NCBI RefSeq assembly: GCF_900115125.1 | Contig: NZ_FOVJ01000005.1 | Span: forward strand, 111,704 to 175,703 | Source: Nitrosospira briensis | Lineage (GTDB): Bacteria > Pseudomonadota > Gammaproteobacteria > Burkholderiales > Nitrosomonadaceae | Reading direction: 5' to 3' | Length of the DNA stretch: 64,000 nucleotides | Shown: piece after piece, positions 49,317 through 59,764 of the stretch | Layout: each line of letters opens with the position of its first letter | Position numbering within the stretch: position 1 is the stretch's first letter | Notes under the pieces: model-generated | The model's input: only the letters and a program-made list of their open reading frames with translations | Told to the model about the DNA's origin: nothing | Databases searched by the model: none | Made by a program: the position numbers and the translations under genes

Positions 49317-50064
49317 GATTTTCTCCTTTAGTTTCGATTTGAGGGGTGCCAGAACCCTGGCAGTTGATAATGATGATGTTGCGTCCGCGGCGTACCCAAC
49401 GGCCGTTTCCAGGTGCACCATAGTTTGCAGGTGCGCCATAACCTGGATAACCTCTCTTCCTGCGTTTCGCGGGACGGATTAGTCCAGGTGCATGACGTTT
49501 AGCCGCCCTGACGGCCGCCACTCGTGCCGCTTTCCGTGGATGACCGGTTCGAGGACCGGCAGCGAGGTTCTTCGCAGCTGCATTTGAGAAGCGTACAAAC
49601 CTCCGTGCAACTTCGAATTCGGAGTCTTCTTCACTCATACCCTCCAGCTCGAGGCCGAAAATCTGACCTGCGGCCGATGTGAGCTTGTTGCCGAGTTGGC
49701 CGCCGACCGGTCCCCCTAAGTACGACTTGGCGGCGCTACCCAAGATAGGTAATGCCTTATTGGCAGCTCCCTTGAGAATTTCCACCAGTGAGCGGCCGGC
49801 ATCCGATTTTACGAATTGACCGGCAGAACGCCCCGCGCGCTTGACCAGATTTCCTATCCATTGCTCAAGTTCCGCCTCATCGGCGACTTCGAGCAACTGT
49901 GAGGCGAGCTCCATTTCTTCTATTTCATCAGAGACCATTTCGGCGTTATCTAATGACTCCAGTTCGTCGCCAAACTCGAAGTCACCTGACTCCTGAGCTT
50001 CCATGGACTCCTCAGCTTCCATGTCTTCTCCATATAACCCTATTGCTTCATCCTCATAGCGCAT
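49309..50064 (-). CDS. Acidic/glycine-rich/basic protein, paralogue A
   Basis: This 251-residue protein is the first gene after the sigma-54 promoter. It has an acidic start (residues 1-46), DEIEEMELASQLLEVADEAE (46-65), a glycine-rich part (ALPILGSAAKSYLGGPVG, about 104-121), EGMSEEDSEFEVARRFVR (141-158), a basic Gly/Pro/Tyr-rich linker and GRWVRRGRNIIIINC near the C-terminus. The order of blocks matches paralogue B, while the spacers differ. GAGGG lies at a normal distance from the ATG. The function is unknown. Confidence 0.82.
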   Translation of the reverse strand: MRYEDEAIGLYGEDMEAEESMEAQESGDFEFGDELESLDNAEMVSDEIEEMELASQLLEVADEAELEQWIGNLVKRAGRSAGQFVKSDAGRSLVEILKGAANKALPILGSAAKSYLGGPVGGQLGNKLTSAAGQIFGLELEGMSEEDSEFEVARRFVRFSNAAAKNLAAGPRTGHPRKAARVAAVRAAKRHAPGLIRPAKRRKRGYPGYGAPANYGAPGNGRWVRRGRNIIIINCQGSGTPQIETKGENHA

Positions 50065-50123
50065 ACACCCTCCTAACCTCGTTAAGATTCCATGACAGAA
50101 CTTATGACCTCATTAGTGGATAA

Positions 50124-50140
50124 TGCACAAGGTGTGCCAG
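50124..50140 (-). promoter_or_regulatory. Sigma-54 (-24/-12) promoter for the 41257-50064 cluster
   Basis: On the minus strand CTGGCACACCTTGTGCA matches the sigma-54 consensus YTGGCACGrNNNTTGCW at 14 or so of the informative positions, including the essential GG at -24 and GC at -12 with exact 10-base spacing between them. The predicted start near 50112 leaves a leader of about 48 bases before the first gene. Confidence 0.72.
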
Positions 50141-50162
50141 TTCGTTTAAAGCTTGCTGCTTG

Positions 50163-50195
50163 CGCTGAAATCCAAGGGGTGAGCGGGTTTCAGCG
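50163..50195. promoter_or_regulatory. Dyad upstream of the sigma-54 promoter, possible activator site
   Basis: CGCTGAAA (50163-50170) and TTTCAGCG (50188-50195) form a perfect 8-bp inverted repeat with a 17-base spacer. It lies about 50-80 bases upstream of the predicted start, where enhancer-binding protein sites occur. The link to the activator at 39907-41268 is inferred. Confidence 0.4.
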
Positions 50196-50389
50196 GGTAG
50201 AATGATTTATGGCGCGAATTTGGTAGCCTCGTGATAACGAAGACGCCTTCGGAAATTCACCGTATAAGAGATAAATCAGCGAAATACACTTCGGGATGTA
50301 GCAGCCATGGCAACGGGACCAGGGAAGAAAACATGTTTCATCCGAGCTTATATCGAGAAATTGGCCATAGACATGGAGATGAAGCACCG

Positions 50390-51199
50390 GTGAAATTCAT
50401 TTCTTCTCGCGATAATCCAGTCTTCAGGCAACTCTTAAAGCTGTCGGATTCTGCCCGACACCGTAGAATGGAGGGCCTGACCCTTCTGGATGGCCTGCAT
50501 CTGATCAGGGCCTACCAACTTACGCTGGGACGATCCCGAAGCCTGATCGTGGGTGAGTCGTGGAGTGAGAACACGGAAATAAAGCGCTTGCTGGCAGAGC
50601 CGGGGATTCAAACGAAGGTAGAAGTGGTCGTACTAAGTGATGCCTTGTTCCGCGAGATTTCCCCGGTAAAAACGCCTACCGGCATCATGGCGGTGATACT
50701 TATCCCTTCGCCTGAAGCCATTCCCATCGAGAATGGCGAAAGCTTTTGCGTGTTGCTCCAAGCGATACAAGACCCGGGAAATGTCGGCTCCATATTGCGT
50801 TCTGCAGCCGCTGCGGGAGCAAGCGACGTTTATCTGTCTGAAGGTTGCGCAGACGCCTGGTCGCCAAAGACGCTGCGTGCAGCGATGGGCGCGCATTTTC
50901 TGATTCGCATCCATGAGCAGGCCAATCTTATACAGGTCGCACGGGGCTTCAATGGCAAGATCATCGCCACAGTCCTGAAATCGAAAAGGAGTCTTTATCA
51001 GACTCCGCTAATCGGCCCGGTTGCGTTCGTGTTTGGCAACGAAGGTGCGGGCTTGAGCAATGAGTTGCTTCAGGCAGTGACCGAAAAGATTACCATTCCG
51101 ATGGTGGGTAGCACGGAATCATTGAATGCGGCGGCTGCCGCGGCGGTGTGTTTTTTTGAGAGGATGAGGCAGATAAAGGCCGGCCCGTGCGATTTATAA
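50390..51199 (+). CDS. TrmH (SpoU) family RNA 2'-O-methyltransferase
   Basis: SpoU enzymes methylate ribose 2'-OH in rRNA or tRNA. From the GTG at 50390 the product is 269 residues, starting MKFISSRDNPVF. The SPOUT knot motifs are NVGSILRSAAAAG, FGNEGAGLSNELL and IPMVGSTESLNAAAAAA. The frame is open a further 53 codons upstream, but that part does not look like the family. The specific target (for example RlmB-type or TsnR-type) cannot be told. Confidence 0.88.
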   Translation: MKFISSRDNPVFRQLLKLSDSARHRRMEGLTLLDGLHLIRAYQLTLGRSRSLIVGESWSENTEIKRLLAEPGIQTKVEVVVLSDALFREISPVKTPTGIMAVILIPSPEAIPIENGESFCVLLQAIQDPGNVGSILRSAAAAGASDVYLSEGCADAWSPKTLRAAMGAHFLIRIHEQANLIQVARGFNGKIIATVLKSKRSLYQTPLIGPVAFVFGNEGAGLSNELLQAVTEKITIPMVGSTESLNAAAAAAVCFFERMRQIKAGPCDL

Positions 51200-51295
51200 T
51201 CATCTGACATACATGGTCAGATCAGGACATGTGGCGCAATGCGCTTCGCTTATTACATCCTACCATTGTCGTTGTTATCGCCCGTCCTGTTATTG

Positions 51296-52318
51296 TCATC
51301 CGGCGCTCGTATGATCCAGCCAGTTTTCCAGGCCCTGTGCGTTAAGTCCGACATCCAGACTCAACAGGCTGCGAATTTCTTCCTCGGGCAATTTGCAGCC
51401 GTGCGCGATTACTCGACGTAACAATAGCTCTCCAAGCTCTTCCACGAGCGCCGTATGTCTTTCAGGAACGTTCCGCAACTTCCCGGCGATCGCCACATGG
51501 GCGTCCACCAGATCGTGCATCTCGGCCGCATGACGTGGCAAGTTGCCGATGCGGCCATAATGGGTAAGGAAAGCGTAAGATGGGTTATAACTCATGAGCC
51601 GATCCAGGGAGGCATGAGCGGCCACAGGGTCGAACTGCACCGGGGTCGTGGTGGGAAATACGAACTCCATGCCATCAACATCGAATTCGCGATAGGAAAT
51701 TCCAAAAGTGTCGCCGGTGAAAAATGATCCGTTTTGCTCATCGAAGATGCAGTAGTGATGCCGCGCGTGCCCCGGCGTGTCGAGGAACAGCAATGGCCTA
51801 CCGTTGAAATCCAGGCGGAATCCATCTGGCGCCTCGACAATGCGCTTTACGTCAACGGGACGGATGATCCCGTACATGCGTTTGAATTCGGCTTCGCCGT
51901 AAACAGTCGTTGCACTGGCGACGAGTCTGGCGGGGTCAGCCATATGTCGCGCACCGCGAGGGTGCACGACCAGTTTTGCATGGGGAAAATGGTGCATGAA
52001 TTCCCCCGCCCCTCCGGCATGATCCAGATGTATGTGTGTGACAAACACATATGCCACATCTTCAGGGGCAAGATTCTTCTCTCGTAGCACTTCCATTACG
52101 CCTGCAACGGAAGATGAGGTTCCTGTATCCACCAGCGCAGCTTTGCCCGCCTGGACAATCAGGTGAATCGCAGCCAGCCCGGGCCGCAGATAATCCGCGT
52201 CGATAGCGCTGACGCCATTGCCGTAATCAGTGACGCGCCGCCGGGCAGGTCGGGCGAACGGAATCACAGGCGCTTCCGCGGAGTGAGGCAAGTTGTTATC
52301 CATAAGGCGATGAGGCAT
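51296..52318 (-). CDS. MBL-fold metallohydrolase
   Basis: This 340-residue protein has the metallo-beta-lactamase motif HIHLDHAGG and the downstream ligand regions VVHPRGARHM, TPGHARHHY and FFTGDTFG. It starts 11 bases after the stop of acs on the same strand, so the two are probably cotranscribed. Members of this family include thioesterases and lactonases; a thioesterase role beside acetyl-CoA synthetase is only a guess. Confidence 0.88.
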   Translation of the reverse strand: MPHRLMDNNLPHSAEAPVIPFARPARRRVTDYGNGVSAIDADYLRPGLAAIHLIVQAGKAALVDTGTSSSVAGVMEVLREKNLAPEDVAYVFVTHIHLDHAGGAGEFMHHFPHAKLVVHPRGARHMADPARLVASATTVYGEAEFKRMYGIIRPVDVKRIVEAPDGFRLDFNGRPLLFLDTPGHARHHYCIFDEQNGSFFTGDTFGISYREFDVDGMEFVFPTTTPVQFDPVAAHASLDRLMSYNPSYAFLTHYGRIGNLPRHAAEMHDLVDAHVAIAGKLRNVPERHTALVEELGELLLRRVIAHGCKLPEEEIRSLLSLDVGLNAQGLENWLDHTSAG

Positions 52319-52329
52319 GATTCCGCGAA

Positions 52330-54297
52330 TTACGTTATCGGGTGTTTCAATTGTTCGAGTATTGCCGGGTTTTCCAGGGTGGAGGTATCCTGCGTTATTT
52401 CCTCACCCTTGGCCAGGGTGCGCAGCAAGCGCCGCATGATTTTGCCGGATCGGGTTTTCGGGAGGTTATCCCCAAAACGTATCTCATCAGGTCTTGCAAT
52501 AGGGCCGATCTCGGTCGATACCCAGTTACGCAATTCGACGGCGATATCATGAGCATTCGCGCCTTGCGGACGTGAGCCTTTCAATACCACGAACGCGACT
52601 ATTGCTTCCGTTTTTATCTCGTCAGGCTTGCCCACTACCGCGGCTTCCGCGACCAGGGGGCTCGCGACCAGCGCGGATTCGATTTCCATGGTTCCAAGAC
52701 GGTGACCGGAAACAGTGAGCACATCATCGACGCGCCCCATGATCCAGAAATAGCCGTCCGCGTCGCGGTTGGCAGAGTCTCCAGCCAGATAGTATTTGCC
52801 GCCAAGCTCTTCGGGAAAATATGTTTTCCTGAATCGCTCGGGTTCGCCCCACAAAGTGCGCGCCAGCGAGGGAAACGGTCGTTTGATGACCAGAAAGCCT
52901 CCTTTGCCATCGGGTATATCGTGCCCCGCTTCGTCCACGATCCCGGCAATGATGCCAGGCAACGGTAAAGTGCAGGAACCGGGCTTGAGCGGTACAGCGC
53001 CAGGCAGGGGGGCGATCATGTGGCTGCCGGTTTCGGTCTGCCACCAGGTGTCCACGACAGGACAGCGGGACTGACCAACCACGGTGTAGTACCATATCCA
53101 TGCTTCCGGATTTATTGGCTCGCCCACCGAACCCAGCAGGCGCAATGAAGAAAGATCATATTTTCCCGGAAAATCGGGTCCAAGTTTTATAAGCGACCGG
53201 ATTGCGGTGGGCGCGGTGTAAAACACCGTGACTTGGTGATCCTGTATCATTTTCCAGAAGCGACCCGCATCGGGATAAGTGGGGACGCCTTCGAATATGA
53301 CCTGGGTAGCCCCTATTGCCAATGGGCCATACGTAACATAGCTATGCCCGGTGACCCAGCCTACATCGGCCGTACACCAGAATACATCCGCGGGCTTGTA
53401 ATCGAAGACCCATTTCATGCTCGTAATCGCGCCCAGCAGATAACCGGCGGAAGAGTGCTGCACGCCCTTTGGCCGGCCCGTGGAGCCGGAGGTATAGAGC
53501 GTGAACAGGGGGTGCTCGGAATTGACCCATTCCGGCTCGCAAATATCGCTCTGGTCTTTTATCAGCTCATGCCACCAGACATCGCGCGGAACATGCAGCT
53601 GCACATTGCCAGCCCCCCGTTGATATATCACGACCGAGGTCACAGAATCGGCCCCTCCCCGGGCAATCGCGTCATCCACTACCGCTTTCAAGTGATTGAT
53701 CTTGCCACCCCGCCTTTGCTCGTCCGCGGTAATCACAGCCACGGCGCCCGCGTTGAGAATCCGCTCATGCAGGCTTTTCGCCGAGAAACCGCCGAATACC
53801 ACCGAATGGGTGGCGCCAATGCGGGCGCAGCCCTGCATGGCTACGACCGCTTCAATGCTCATCGGCATGTAGATAACGACACGGTCGCCTTTTTTGATGC
53901 CTAGCGACTTGAGTCCATTGGCAAACTGACATACCTGATGATGCAGCTCGCGGTAGGTGGAGCGGGTGATTGCGCCGTCGTCCGCCTCGAAGATGATTGC
54001 CGTTTTGTCCGGTTGCGTGTCGAGGTGCCGGTCGAGGCAGTTGAAAGAAACGTTCAGTTCACCGTCATCGAACCAGTTGAGAAAGGGATGGTTTGTTTCA
54101 TCCAGCACGCGAGTGAACGGTTTGTGCCACAATATGTGCTCCTTCGCCAGTCTGCCCCAGAACGCAGGAAGGTCTTTCTCCGCTTCGGCACAGAGAGCAT
54201 GGTAAGTTTCCATGCCGGACACATTAGCCTGTTCGACGAACGCCGGGTCCGGCGGGAAGATGCGGGTTTCATGCAATATGGATTTAATTGTAGCCAT
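52330..54297 (-). CDS. acs: Acetyl-CoA synthetase
   Basis: Acs converts acetate, ATP and CoA to acetyl-CoA, AMP and pyrophosphate. The 655-residue length is normal. Motifs present are [14 protein letters not shown] (AMP binding), [10 protein letters not shown] and the C-terminal [18 protein letters not shown] with the lysine regulated by acetylation. It is divergent from rimP with a 421-base gap. The MBL-fold gene follows closely. Confidence 0.96.
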   Translation of the reverse strand: MATIKSILHETRIFPPDPAFVEQANVSGMETYHALCAEAEKDLPAFWGRLAKEHILWHKPFTRVLDETNHPFLNWFDDGELNVSFNCLDRHLDTQPDKTAIIFEADDGAITRSTYRELHHQVCQFANGLKSLGIKKGDRVVIYMPMSIEAVVAMQGCARIGATHSVVFGGFSAKSLHERILNAGAVAVITADEQRRGGKINHLKAVVDDAIARGGADSVTSVVIYQRGAGNVQLHVPRDVWWHELIKDQSDICEPEWVNSEHPLFTLYTSGSTGRPKGVQHSSAGYLLGAITSMKWVFDYKPADVFWCTADVGWVTGHSYVTYGPLAIGATQVIFEGVPTYPDAGRFWKMIQDHQVTVFYTAPTAIRSLIKLGPDFPGKYDLSSLRLLGSVGEPINPEAWIWYYTVVGQSRCPVVDTWWQTETGSHMIAPLPGAVPLKPGSCTLPLPGIIAGIVDEAGHDIPDGKGGFLVIKRPFPSLARTLWGEPERFRKTYFPEELGGKYYLAGDSANRDADGYFWIMGRVDDVLTVSGHRLGTMEIESALVASPLVAEAAVVGKPDEIKTEAIVAFVVLKGSRPQGANAHDIAVELRNWVSTEIGPIARPDEIRFGDNLPKTRSGKIMRRLLRTLAKGEEITQDTSTLENPAILEQLKHPIT

Positions 54298-54678
54298 TGG
54301 GGCCGCTCCTGTGAGTTGTTTTTCTGCGGAAAACGATGAAATTGTATCACTCGTCGGTTCGTCGCATGAAGCCCGCCCCGGATAATCAGCCGGCGAGGAG
54401 ATATTCTATACAGGACTCGAGCAGCAAGACTCTGCGTTTCAAGCCTTCGGCCAGGTGTGTGGCCGAGGCTGGCGGCGAGGCATAGCGTAAATGCATTCTT
54501 CACTTGGAGTAACCGTTTATAATCTGGTGCCGAGCAGGACCCCGAGTTTGTCCCGCAAGTGCTCGATTCGAGCAGGTACATAAGTTTTTTTGACCGGCGC
54601 CGGCAGAACTTATGCAGCAGTTCCTGATCAAAGCATCTATTTCATTAGTGATAAATTTTTGCTAAAATAGGGATGACT

Positions 54679-54703
54679 ATGGGCTCTTTTCAGCCCATTT
54701 TTT
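54679..54703 (+). terminator. Leader hairpin with T-run before rimP
   Basis: ATGGGCT (54679-54685) and AGCCCAT (54692-54698) pair around a six-base loop and are followed by five or six T. It lies 16 bases before the rimP ATG. A premature-terminator hairpin (the rimP leader) is known in enteric bacteria upstream of rimP-nusA-infB; this is placed the same way. The rest of the acs-rimP gap holds both promoters but no gene that I can see. Confidence 0.55.
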
Positions 54704-54718
54704 GTTTGTGTCGGGGCT

Positions 54719-55147
54719 ATGGATCTTTATGAATTGCTCGAATCGACCCTGGCTGGGCTAGGTTACGAATTGATTGACGTGGAACGGTCGGCCCGGGGAA
54801 GGCTCTTGCGAGTGTTTATTGACAAACCCGACGGTGTGGGCGTAGACGATTGCGTGGCTGTCAGTAATCATTTAGGCCGGTTGTTCGCGGTTGAGAACAT
54901 CGATTACGAGCGGCTGGAAGTATCATCGCCCGGCCTGGACAGGCCGCTGAAAAAGGTTTCTGATTTTATCCGCTTTGCGGGAGAGTCCGTTAAACTCAGG
55001 CTGCGTGTAGCGTTACAGGGTCAAAGGAATTTTGTCGGAATTCTGCGTGAAGTGAACGACGGGGTGTTAAAGCTGGAAGTAGACGGGAAAGTGCTTGATC
55101 TCGAGTTGAATAATCTTGAGAAAGTTCGTCTTGTTCCGAAATTGTAA
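54719..55147 (+). CDS. rimP: Ribosome maturation factor RimP
   Basis: RimP assists maturation of the 30S ribosomal subunit. The 142-residue protein begins [20 protein letters not shown], contains [15 protein letters not shown] and the hallmark [11 protein letters not shown] at about residues 62-72. It opens the rimP-nusA-infB-rbfA-truB operon; nusA starts 28 bases later. Confidence 0.97.
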   Translation: MDLYELLESTLAGLGYELIDVERSARGRLLRVFIDKPDGVGVDDCVAVSNHLGRLFAVENIDYERLEVSSPGLDRPLKKVSDFIRFAGESVKLRLRVALQGQRNFVGILREVNDGVLKLEVDGKVLDLELNNLEKVRLVPKL

Positions 55148-55174
55148 TTATACGAGGAATTGGCTGGAGGTAAC

Positions 55175-56662
55175 ATGACCCGCGAGGTTTTGCTATTGGT
55201 GGATGCACTGGCGCGCGAAAAGAATGTCGAAAAGGACATCGTTTTTGTCGCTCTCGAATTGGCACTGGCATCCGCTACGAAAAAGCGTTTTCAAGAGGAC
55301 GCTGATGTGCGCGTGTCGATTGACCATCAAACGGGTGATTATCAGTCGTTGCGCCGCTGGCAGGTGGTGGCGGACGACGCGGTAGAGGATCCTGCCCGTC
55401 AAATCGCGCTGAGCGAGGCGTTGGAGCGCAATCCTGAAATCAAGCCGGATGAATTCATCGAGGAAGTATTGGAACCGGTGGAATTTGGACGTATTGGCGC
55501 CCAGGCTGCGAAGCAGGTGATATTCCAGAAAATACGAGATGCGGAACGTGAGCAAATTCTGAACGATTTTCTCGAACGCAAAGAATACATGGTTACCGGA
55601 ACCATCAAGCGAATGGAACGCGGCAATGCCATCATCGAGTCCGGCAGGGTTGAAGCGGCATTGCCGCGAGACCAGATGATTCCGAAGGAAAACTTGAGGA
55701 TCGGCGACCGGGTGCGCGCATATCTGTACAAGATCGACCGTAACGCGCGTGGCCCGCAGTTGATATTATCGCGGATTGCGCCGGAATTCCTGATCAAGCT
55801 GTTTGAGTTGGAGGTGCCGGAGATTGAGGAAGGTCTGCTGGAAATCAAGGTGGCCGCGAGGGACCCGGGTTCGCGTGCGAAAATTGCGGTGAAATCCAAT
55901 GATCCGCGTGTTGACCCGATAGGTACCTGTGTGGGTATGCGAGGGTCAAGGGTGCAGGCAGTGACCGGCGAATTGGCCGGAGAAAGGGTGGATATCATTT
56001 TATGGGCGGATGATCCGGCTACGTTCGTGATCAACGCGCTGGCGCCTGCCGAAATCAGCAGTATTTTGGTAGATGAGGAAAAGCACAGCATGGACATCGT
56101 GGTGGATGAGGATAACCTTGCCCAGGCGATCGGACGGGGAGGCCAGAATGTGCGGCTTGCCTCGGAGCTGACCGGTTGGGAGCTCAATATCATGACGATG
56201 GAAGAGTCACAGGCAAAAAATGAAGAGGAATTTTCGGTCCTTCGCGAACTCTTCATGGAAAAACTCGATGTGGATGAGGAGGTGGCGGATATTCTTGTGC
56301 AGGAAGGCTTTACCACCATTGAAGAAGTGGCGTATGTTCCGCTCAGCGAGATGCTGGAGATCGAAGCATTTGACGAGCAAACCGTCAATGAGCTTCGCAC
56401 CAGAGCTCGCAATTCGCTTTTGACCGATGCGATCGTAAGCGAGGAAAAAGTAGAGCACATAGCAGAAGACCTTCTCTCCCTTGACGGCATGGACGGGCAA
56501 ACGGCACGCGAATTGGCGGCTAAAGGGGTGAATACCCAGGAAGACCTTGCCGACCTGGCTGTGGATGACCTGGTGGAAATGGTCGAGATGGACGCTGAAC
56601 GAGCCAGGCAATTGATCATGGCAGCGCGTGCGCCGTGGTTTGCCTCGGCGGACAAGGTATAG
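55175..56662 (+). CDS. nusA: Transcription termination/antitermination protein NusA
   Basis: NusA modulates RNA polymerase pausing, termination and antitermination. From the ATG at 55175, preceded by GGAGG, the product is 495 residues. It has the N-terminal polymerase-binding domain ([18 protein letters not shown]), an S1 domain, two KH domains ([18 protein letters not shown] and [18 protein letters not shown]) and the two acidic C-terminal repeats of the proteobacterial form. Confidence 0.97.
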   Translation: MTREVLLLVDALAREKNVEKDIVFVALELALASATKKRFQEDADVRVSIDHQTGDYQSLRRWQVVADDAVEDPARQIALSEALERNPEIKPDEFIEEVLEPVEFGRIGAQAAKQVIFQKIRDAEREQILNDFLERKEYMVTGTIKRMERGNAIIESGRVEAALPRDQMIPKENLRIGDRVRAYLYKIDRNARGPQLILSRIAPEFLIKLFELEVPEIEEGLLEIKVAARDPGSRAKIAVKSNDPRVDPIGTCVGMRGSRVQAVTGELAGERVDIILWADDPATFVINALAPAEISSILVDEEKHSMDIVVDEDNLAQAIGRGGQNVRLASELTGWELNIMTMEESQAKNEEEFSVLRELFMEKLDVDEEVADILVQEGFTTIEEVAYVPLSEMLEIEAFDEQTVNELRTRARNSLLTDAIVSEEKVEHIAEDLLSLDGMDGQTARELAAKGVNTQEDLADLAVDDLVEMVEMDAERARQLIMAARAPWFASADKV

Positions 56663-56679
56663 GTTAATAAAGGGTGTCA

Positions 56680-59313
56680 ATGTCTCAGATGAACGTAGAA
56701 CAATTCGCTAGTGAACTGGGCGTGCTTCCAACAGTGCTGTTGGAGCAACTCCGGGCTGCCGGCATCCGTAAGCACCTCACTGAGGACAGTTTGACGGAGA
56801 ACGATAAAACGCAGCTTCTCGAGTATCTGCGCAAGATTCATGGCGCCAAAGAGGAGAAAGGCAGGATATCCCTCCCGCGCCGGCAGACTTCTGAAATCAA
56901 GAAGTCGGACAGTACCGGCAAAGCTCGAAGCATTCAGGTGGAGGTGCGAAAGAAGCGCGTATTTGTAAAAGGTGATCTGGCAGCCGTGAGTAAAACGGCT
57001 GAAGCTGCTGTACCTTCCGCCCCCTCTGCAGTGCCCCCGACGTCTGCACCCACTCCCGTCATAGATGCTGCACAGCAGGCATTGCGTGAGGAAGAAGCAA
57101 GAAGACAGGCGGAATTGATTGCACGGCAGACCGCCGAGCTCAGGGAAAAGCAGCAGCGTCTAAAACCGGCGTCTGCCGATGTCAAGGAAACTGAGGCCGT
57201 CGTTTCGGCAACGGGGATGCCAGCGACCGCTCCCGAGCCGGCGCCGGCAACGGCGGCTGGCGCCGAGCCTGCCCCGTCGCCAGCGCAAGCCGGCGAGACC
57301 GTTCAGCCCCAGGCCGTTCCCACAGAGGGCACATTGCATAAACCGGTAGTCAAGCCGGAGGATAAGGCGGCAAAAGCGGAAAAGAAAAAGAAACAGACCA
57401 AGCAAGTCGTCTGGAAGGATGAAAGGGCCGACAAGCGGGGACTCAAGACCCGCAGCGACCTGTCCAGTGTCAAGGGGTGGCGCACGCGCAGGGATAAACA
57501 TGGGAAGCCGTCCTCTGAAGATCAAGGCGCCCATAGTTTTTCCGCGCCAACCGAACCGGTTGTCCATGAAGTATCGGTACCTGAAACCATATCGGTAGCG
57601 GCGCTAGCGCAGAAAATGGCAATCAAGGCTGCTGAAGTCATCAAGGCTTTGATGAAGATGGGGAATATGGTAACCATCAATCAGATGCTGGATCAGGAAA
57701 CCGCCATGATTGTGGTGTCGGAACTGGGGCACGTTGCAAAATACGCGGCGCTGGATAGTCCTGAAGCTTTTCTTGCCGACACGGAGTTACCCGGGACGGA
57801 ATTCAAGACAGAGCCACGCGCCCCGGTCGTCACCGTAATGGGACACGTCGATCATGGCAAGACTTCGCTTCTCGATTACATACGCCGTACACGCGTGGCA
57901 AGTGGAGAAGCGGGCGGCATCACTCAACATATCGGGGCCTATCATGTTGAAACTGAAAGAGGCGTGGTCACATTTCTCGATACGCCGGGACACGAAGCCT
58001 TTACAGCCATGCGAGCCCGGGGCGCAAAAGTTACCGATCTGGTAGTGTTGGTTGTAGCGGCGGATGACGGAGTGATGCCTCAGACAATCGAAGCAATACA
58101 TCACGCCAAGGCCGCGAAGGTGCCAATCGTGGTGGCAATGACAAAAATAGACAAACCAGAAGCTAATCCTGAGCGCATCAGGCAGGAACTTGTGACGCAG
58201 GAGGTCGTGCCCGAGGACTGGGGCGGCGATACCATGTTCGTCGAGGTTTCCGCCAAGACGGGTCAGGGCATCGACGCATTGCTGGAGAGCGTGCTGCTTC
58301 AGGCTGAGGTGTTGGAGCTCAGCGCGGCAAAGGATGCGCCCGCCAGAGGTATTGTCGTCGAATCGCGGCTCGATAAGGGCCGAGGCCCGGTGGCGACAAT
58401 ACTCGTGCAGTCTGGAACCTTGAAGCGTGGCGATATACTGCTCGCAGGCGCGGTATTTGGCCGGGTGCGGGCGATGCTGGACGAAAACGGAAAACCAGTG
58501 GAAGAGGCAGGGCCATCCATTCCGGTTGAAATCCAGGGCCTGTCTGAAGTTCCCGTGGCGGGCGAAGCGGTGGTGGCGCTGGGGGATGAGCGTAAAGCTC
58601 GTGAAATCGCGCTATTTCGTCAAGGCAAATTCCGCGACGTAAAGCTTGCCAGACAGCAAGCTGCCAAACTTGAAAACGTGTTCGACCAGAAGGGCGAGGT
58701 GAAGGTGCTCGCACTCATCATCAAGGCCGACGTGCAAGGGTCTTATGAGGCCCTGGCGCATGCGCTGGAACGACTTTCTACCGACGAGGTCAGGGTTAAC
58801 ATCATACACAGCGGAGTAGGCGCAATTACCGAGTCCGATATTAATCTGGCGCTGGCCTCCAAAGCGGTCGTGATTGGCTTCAACAGCCGCCCGGACACTG
58901 TCGCACGCAAGCTCATTAATTCTACCGGCGTGGATGTACGTTACTACAGCATTATTTACGAAGCTGTGGACGAAATCAAGGCGGCACTGTCAGGCATGAT
59001 GGCCCCGGATCGCAAGGAGAACGTTACCGGTCTGGTGGAGATTCGCGAAGTGTTCCGTATTTCCAAAGTGGGTGCAGTGGCGGGTTGCCTTGTACAGGAG
59101 GGTATCGTCAAACGGGGTTCGCTTGTGAGGCTGATACGCAACGGCGAGGTGATCCATACGGGCGAGCTTGAATCCCTCAAGCGCTTCAAGGATGACGTGA
59201 AAGAGGTAAGGGCAGGTTTTGAATGTGGCTTGTCACTGAAAAACTTTAACGATATCCAGGTCGGCGATCAAGTGGAAGCATACGAAATCGTCGAAGTTGC
59301 ACGTACCCTGTAA
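56680..59313 (+). CDS. infB: Translation initiation factor IF-2
   Basis: IF-2 is the GTPase that brings initiator tRNA to the 30S subunit. The ATG at 56680 is preferred (a GTG two codons upstream is possible), giving about 877 residues. The N-terminal domain is helical and Ala/Pro/Glu-rich. G-domain motifs are [16 protein letters not shown] and TKID. Domains II-IV follow with the C-terminal fMet-tRNA-binding domain. rbfA follows directly. Confidence 0.97.
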   Translation: MSQMNVEQFASELGVLPTVLLEQLRAAGIRKHLTEDSLTENDKTQLLEYLRKIHGAKEEKGRISLPRRQTSEIKKSDSTGKARSIQVEVRKKRVFVKGDLAAVSKTAEAAVPSAPSAVPPTSAPTPVIDAAQQALREEEARRQAELIARQTAELREKQQRLKPASADVKETEAVVSATGMPATAPEPAPATAAGAEPAPSPAQAGETVQPQAVPTEGTLHKPVVKPEDKAAKAEKKKKQTKQVVWKDERADKRGLKTRSDLSSVKGWRTRRDKHGKPSSEDQGAHSFSAPTEPVVHEVSVPETISVAALAQKMAIKAAEVIKALMKMGNMVTINQMLDQETAMIVVSELGHVAKYAALDSPEAFLADTELPGTEFKTEPRAPVVTVMGHVDHGKTSLLDYIRRTRVASGEAGGITQHIGAYHVETERGVVTFLDTPGHEAFTAMRARGAKVTDLVVLVVAADDGVMPQTIEAIHHAKAAKVPIVVAMTKIDKPEANPERIRQELVTQEVVPEDWGGDTMFVEVSAKTGQGIDALLESVLLQAEVLELSAAKDAPARGIVVESRLDKGRGPVATILVQSGTLKRGDILLAGAVFGRVRAMLDENGKPVEEAGPSIPVEIQGLSEVPVAGEAVVALGDERKAREIALFRQGKFRDVKLARQQAAKLENVFDQKGEVKVLALIIKADVQGSYEALAHALERLSTDEVRVNIIHSGVGAITESDINLALASKAVVIGFNSRPDTVARKLINSTGVDVRYYSIIYEAVDEIKAALSGMMAPDRKENVTGLVEIREVFRISKVGAVAGCLVQEGIVKRGSLVRLIRNGEVIHTGELESLKRFKDDVKEVRAGFECGLSLKNFNDIQVGDQVEAYEIVEVARTL

Positions 59314-59338
59314 CAACACAGGGTCTGCACGGAACATT

Positions 59339-59719
59339 ATGCCTAAAGATTACTCCCGCTCGTTGCGTATAGCCGATCAGATTCAGCGTGAACTAGCCGA
59401 CCTGATCCGGAACGAACTGAAAGACCCCCGGATCGGCATGGTCACTTTGACCGGTGTTGAGGTGAGCCTCGACTATACGCATGCCAAAGTTTTTTATACG
59501 ACGCTGGGTAGCGAAAGCGATAATTTTCTCACCGATAAAGGTCTGGAGCACGCAGCCGGATTTTTGCGCAGCCATTTATTGCACCGGTTGAAGCTTCGGG
59601 TCGTACCGCAACTTCATTTCATTTATGACGTCTCGGTGGAACGCGGCATTCGTTTATCACAACTGATAGATGAAGCCGTGGCGCAAGAGGGGTCCGCGAA
59701 AGAAACGGATGAGGGCTGA
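59339..59719 (+). CDS. rbfA: 30S ribosome-binding factor RbfA
   Basis: RbfA helps process 16S rRNA and survive cold shock. The ATG at 59339 gives MPKDYSRSLRIADQIQRELADL and 126 residues; an earlier in-frame start would overlap infB. DPRIGMVTLTGVEVSLDYTHA and the C-terminal HFIYDVSVERGIRLSQLI are standard. Confidence 0.96.
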   Translation: MPKDYSRSLRIADQIQRELADLIRNELKDPRIGMVTLTGVEVSLDYTHAKVFYTTLGSESDNFLTDKGLEHAAGFLRSHLLHRLKLRVVPQLHFIYDVSVERGIRLSQLIDEAVAQEGSAKETDEG

Positions 59720-59764
59720 TCCGAGTTCGCTGAAGCCCCTGAAGCCCCTGTTTGTCTCCTATAT

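Noticed and set aside
41257..50064. Cluster considered as a contractile injection system or secretion apparatus
   Set aside because: No sheath, tube, baseplate, AAA+ disassembly ATPase or secretin genes are present.
48633..50064. Paralogues considered as classical bacteriocins with a double-glycine leader
   Set aside because: No double-glycine cleavage site or ABC peptidase transporter is seen; they are also longer than usual class II bacteriocins.
55399..56655. 418-codon open frame on the minus strand opposite nusA
   Set aside because: Ser/Ile/Arg-rich product with no domain; a shadow of nusA.
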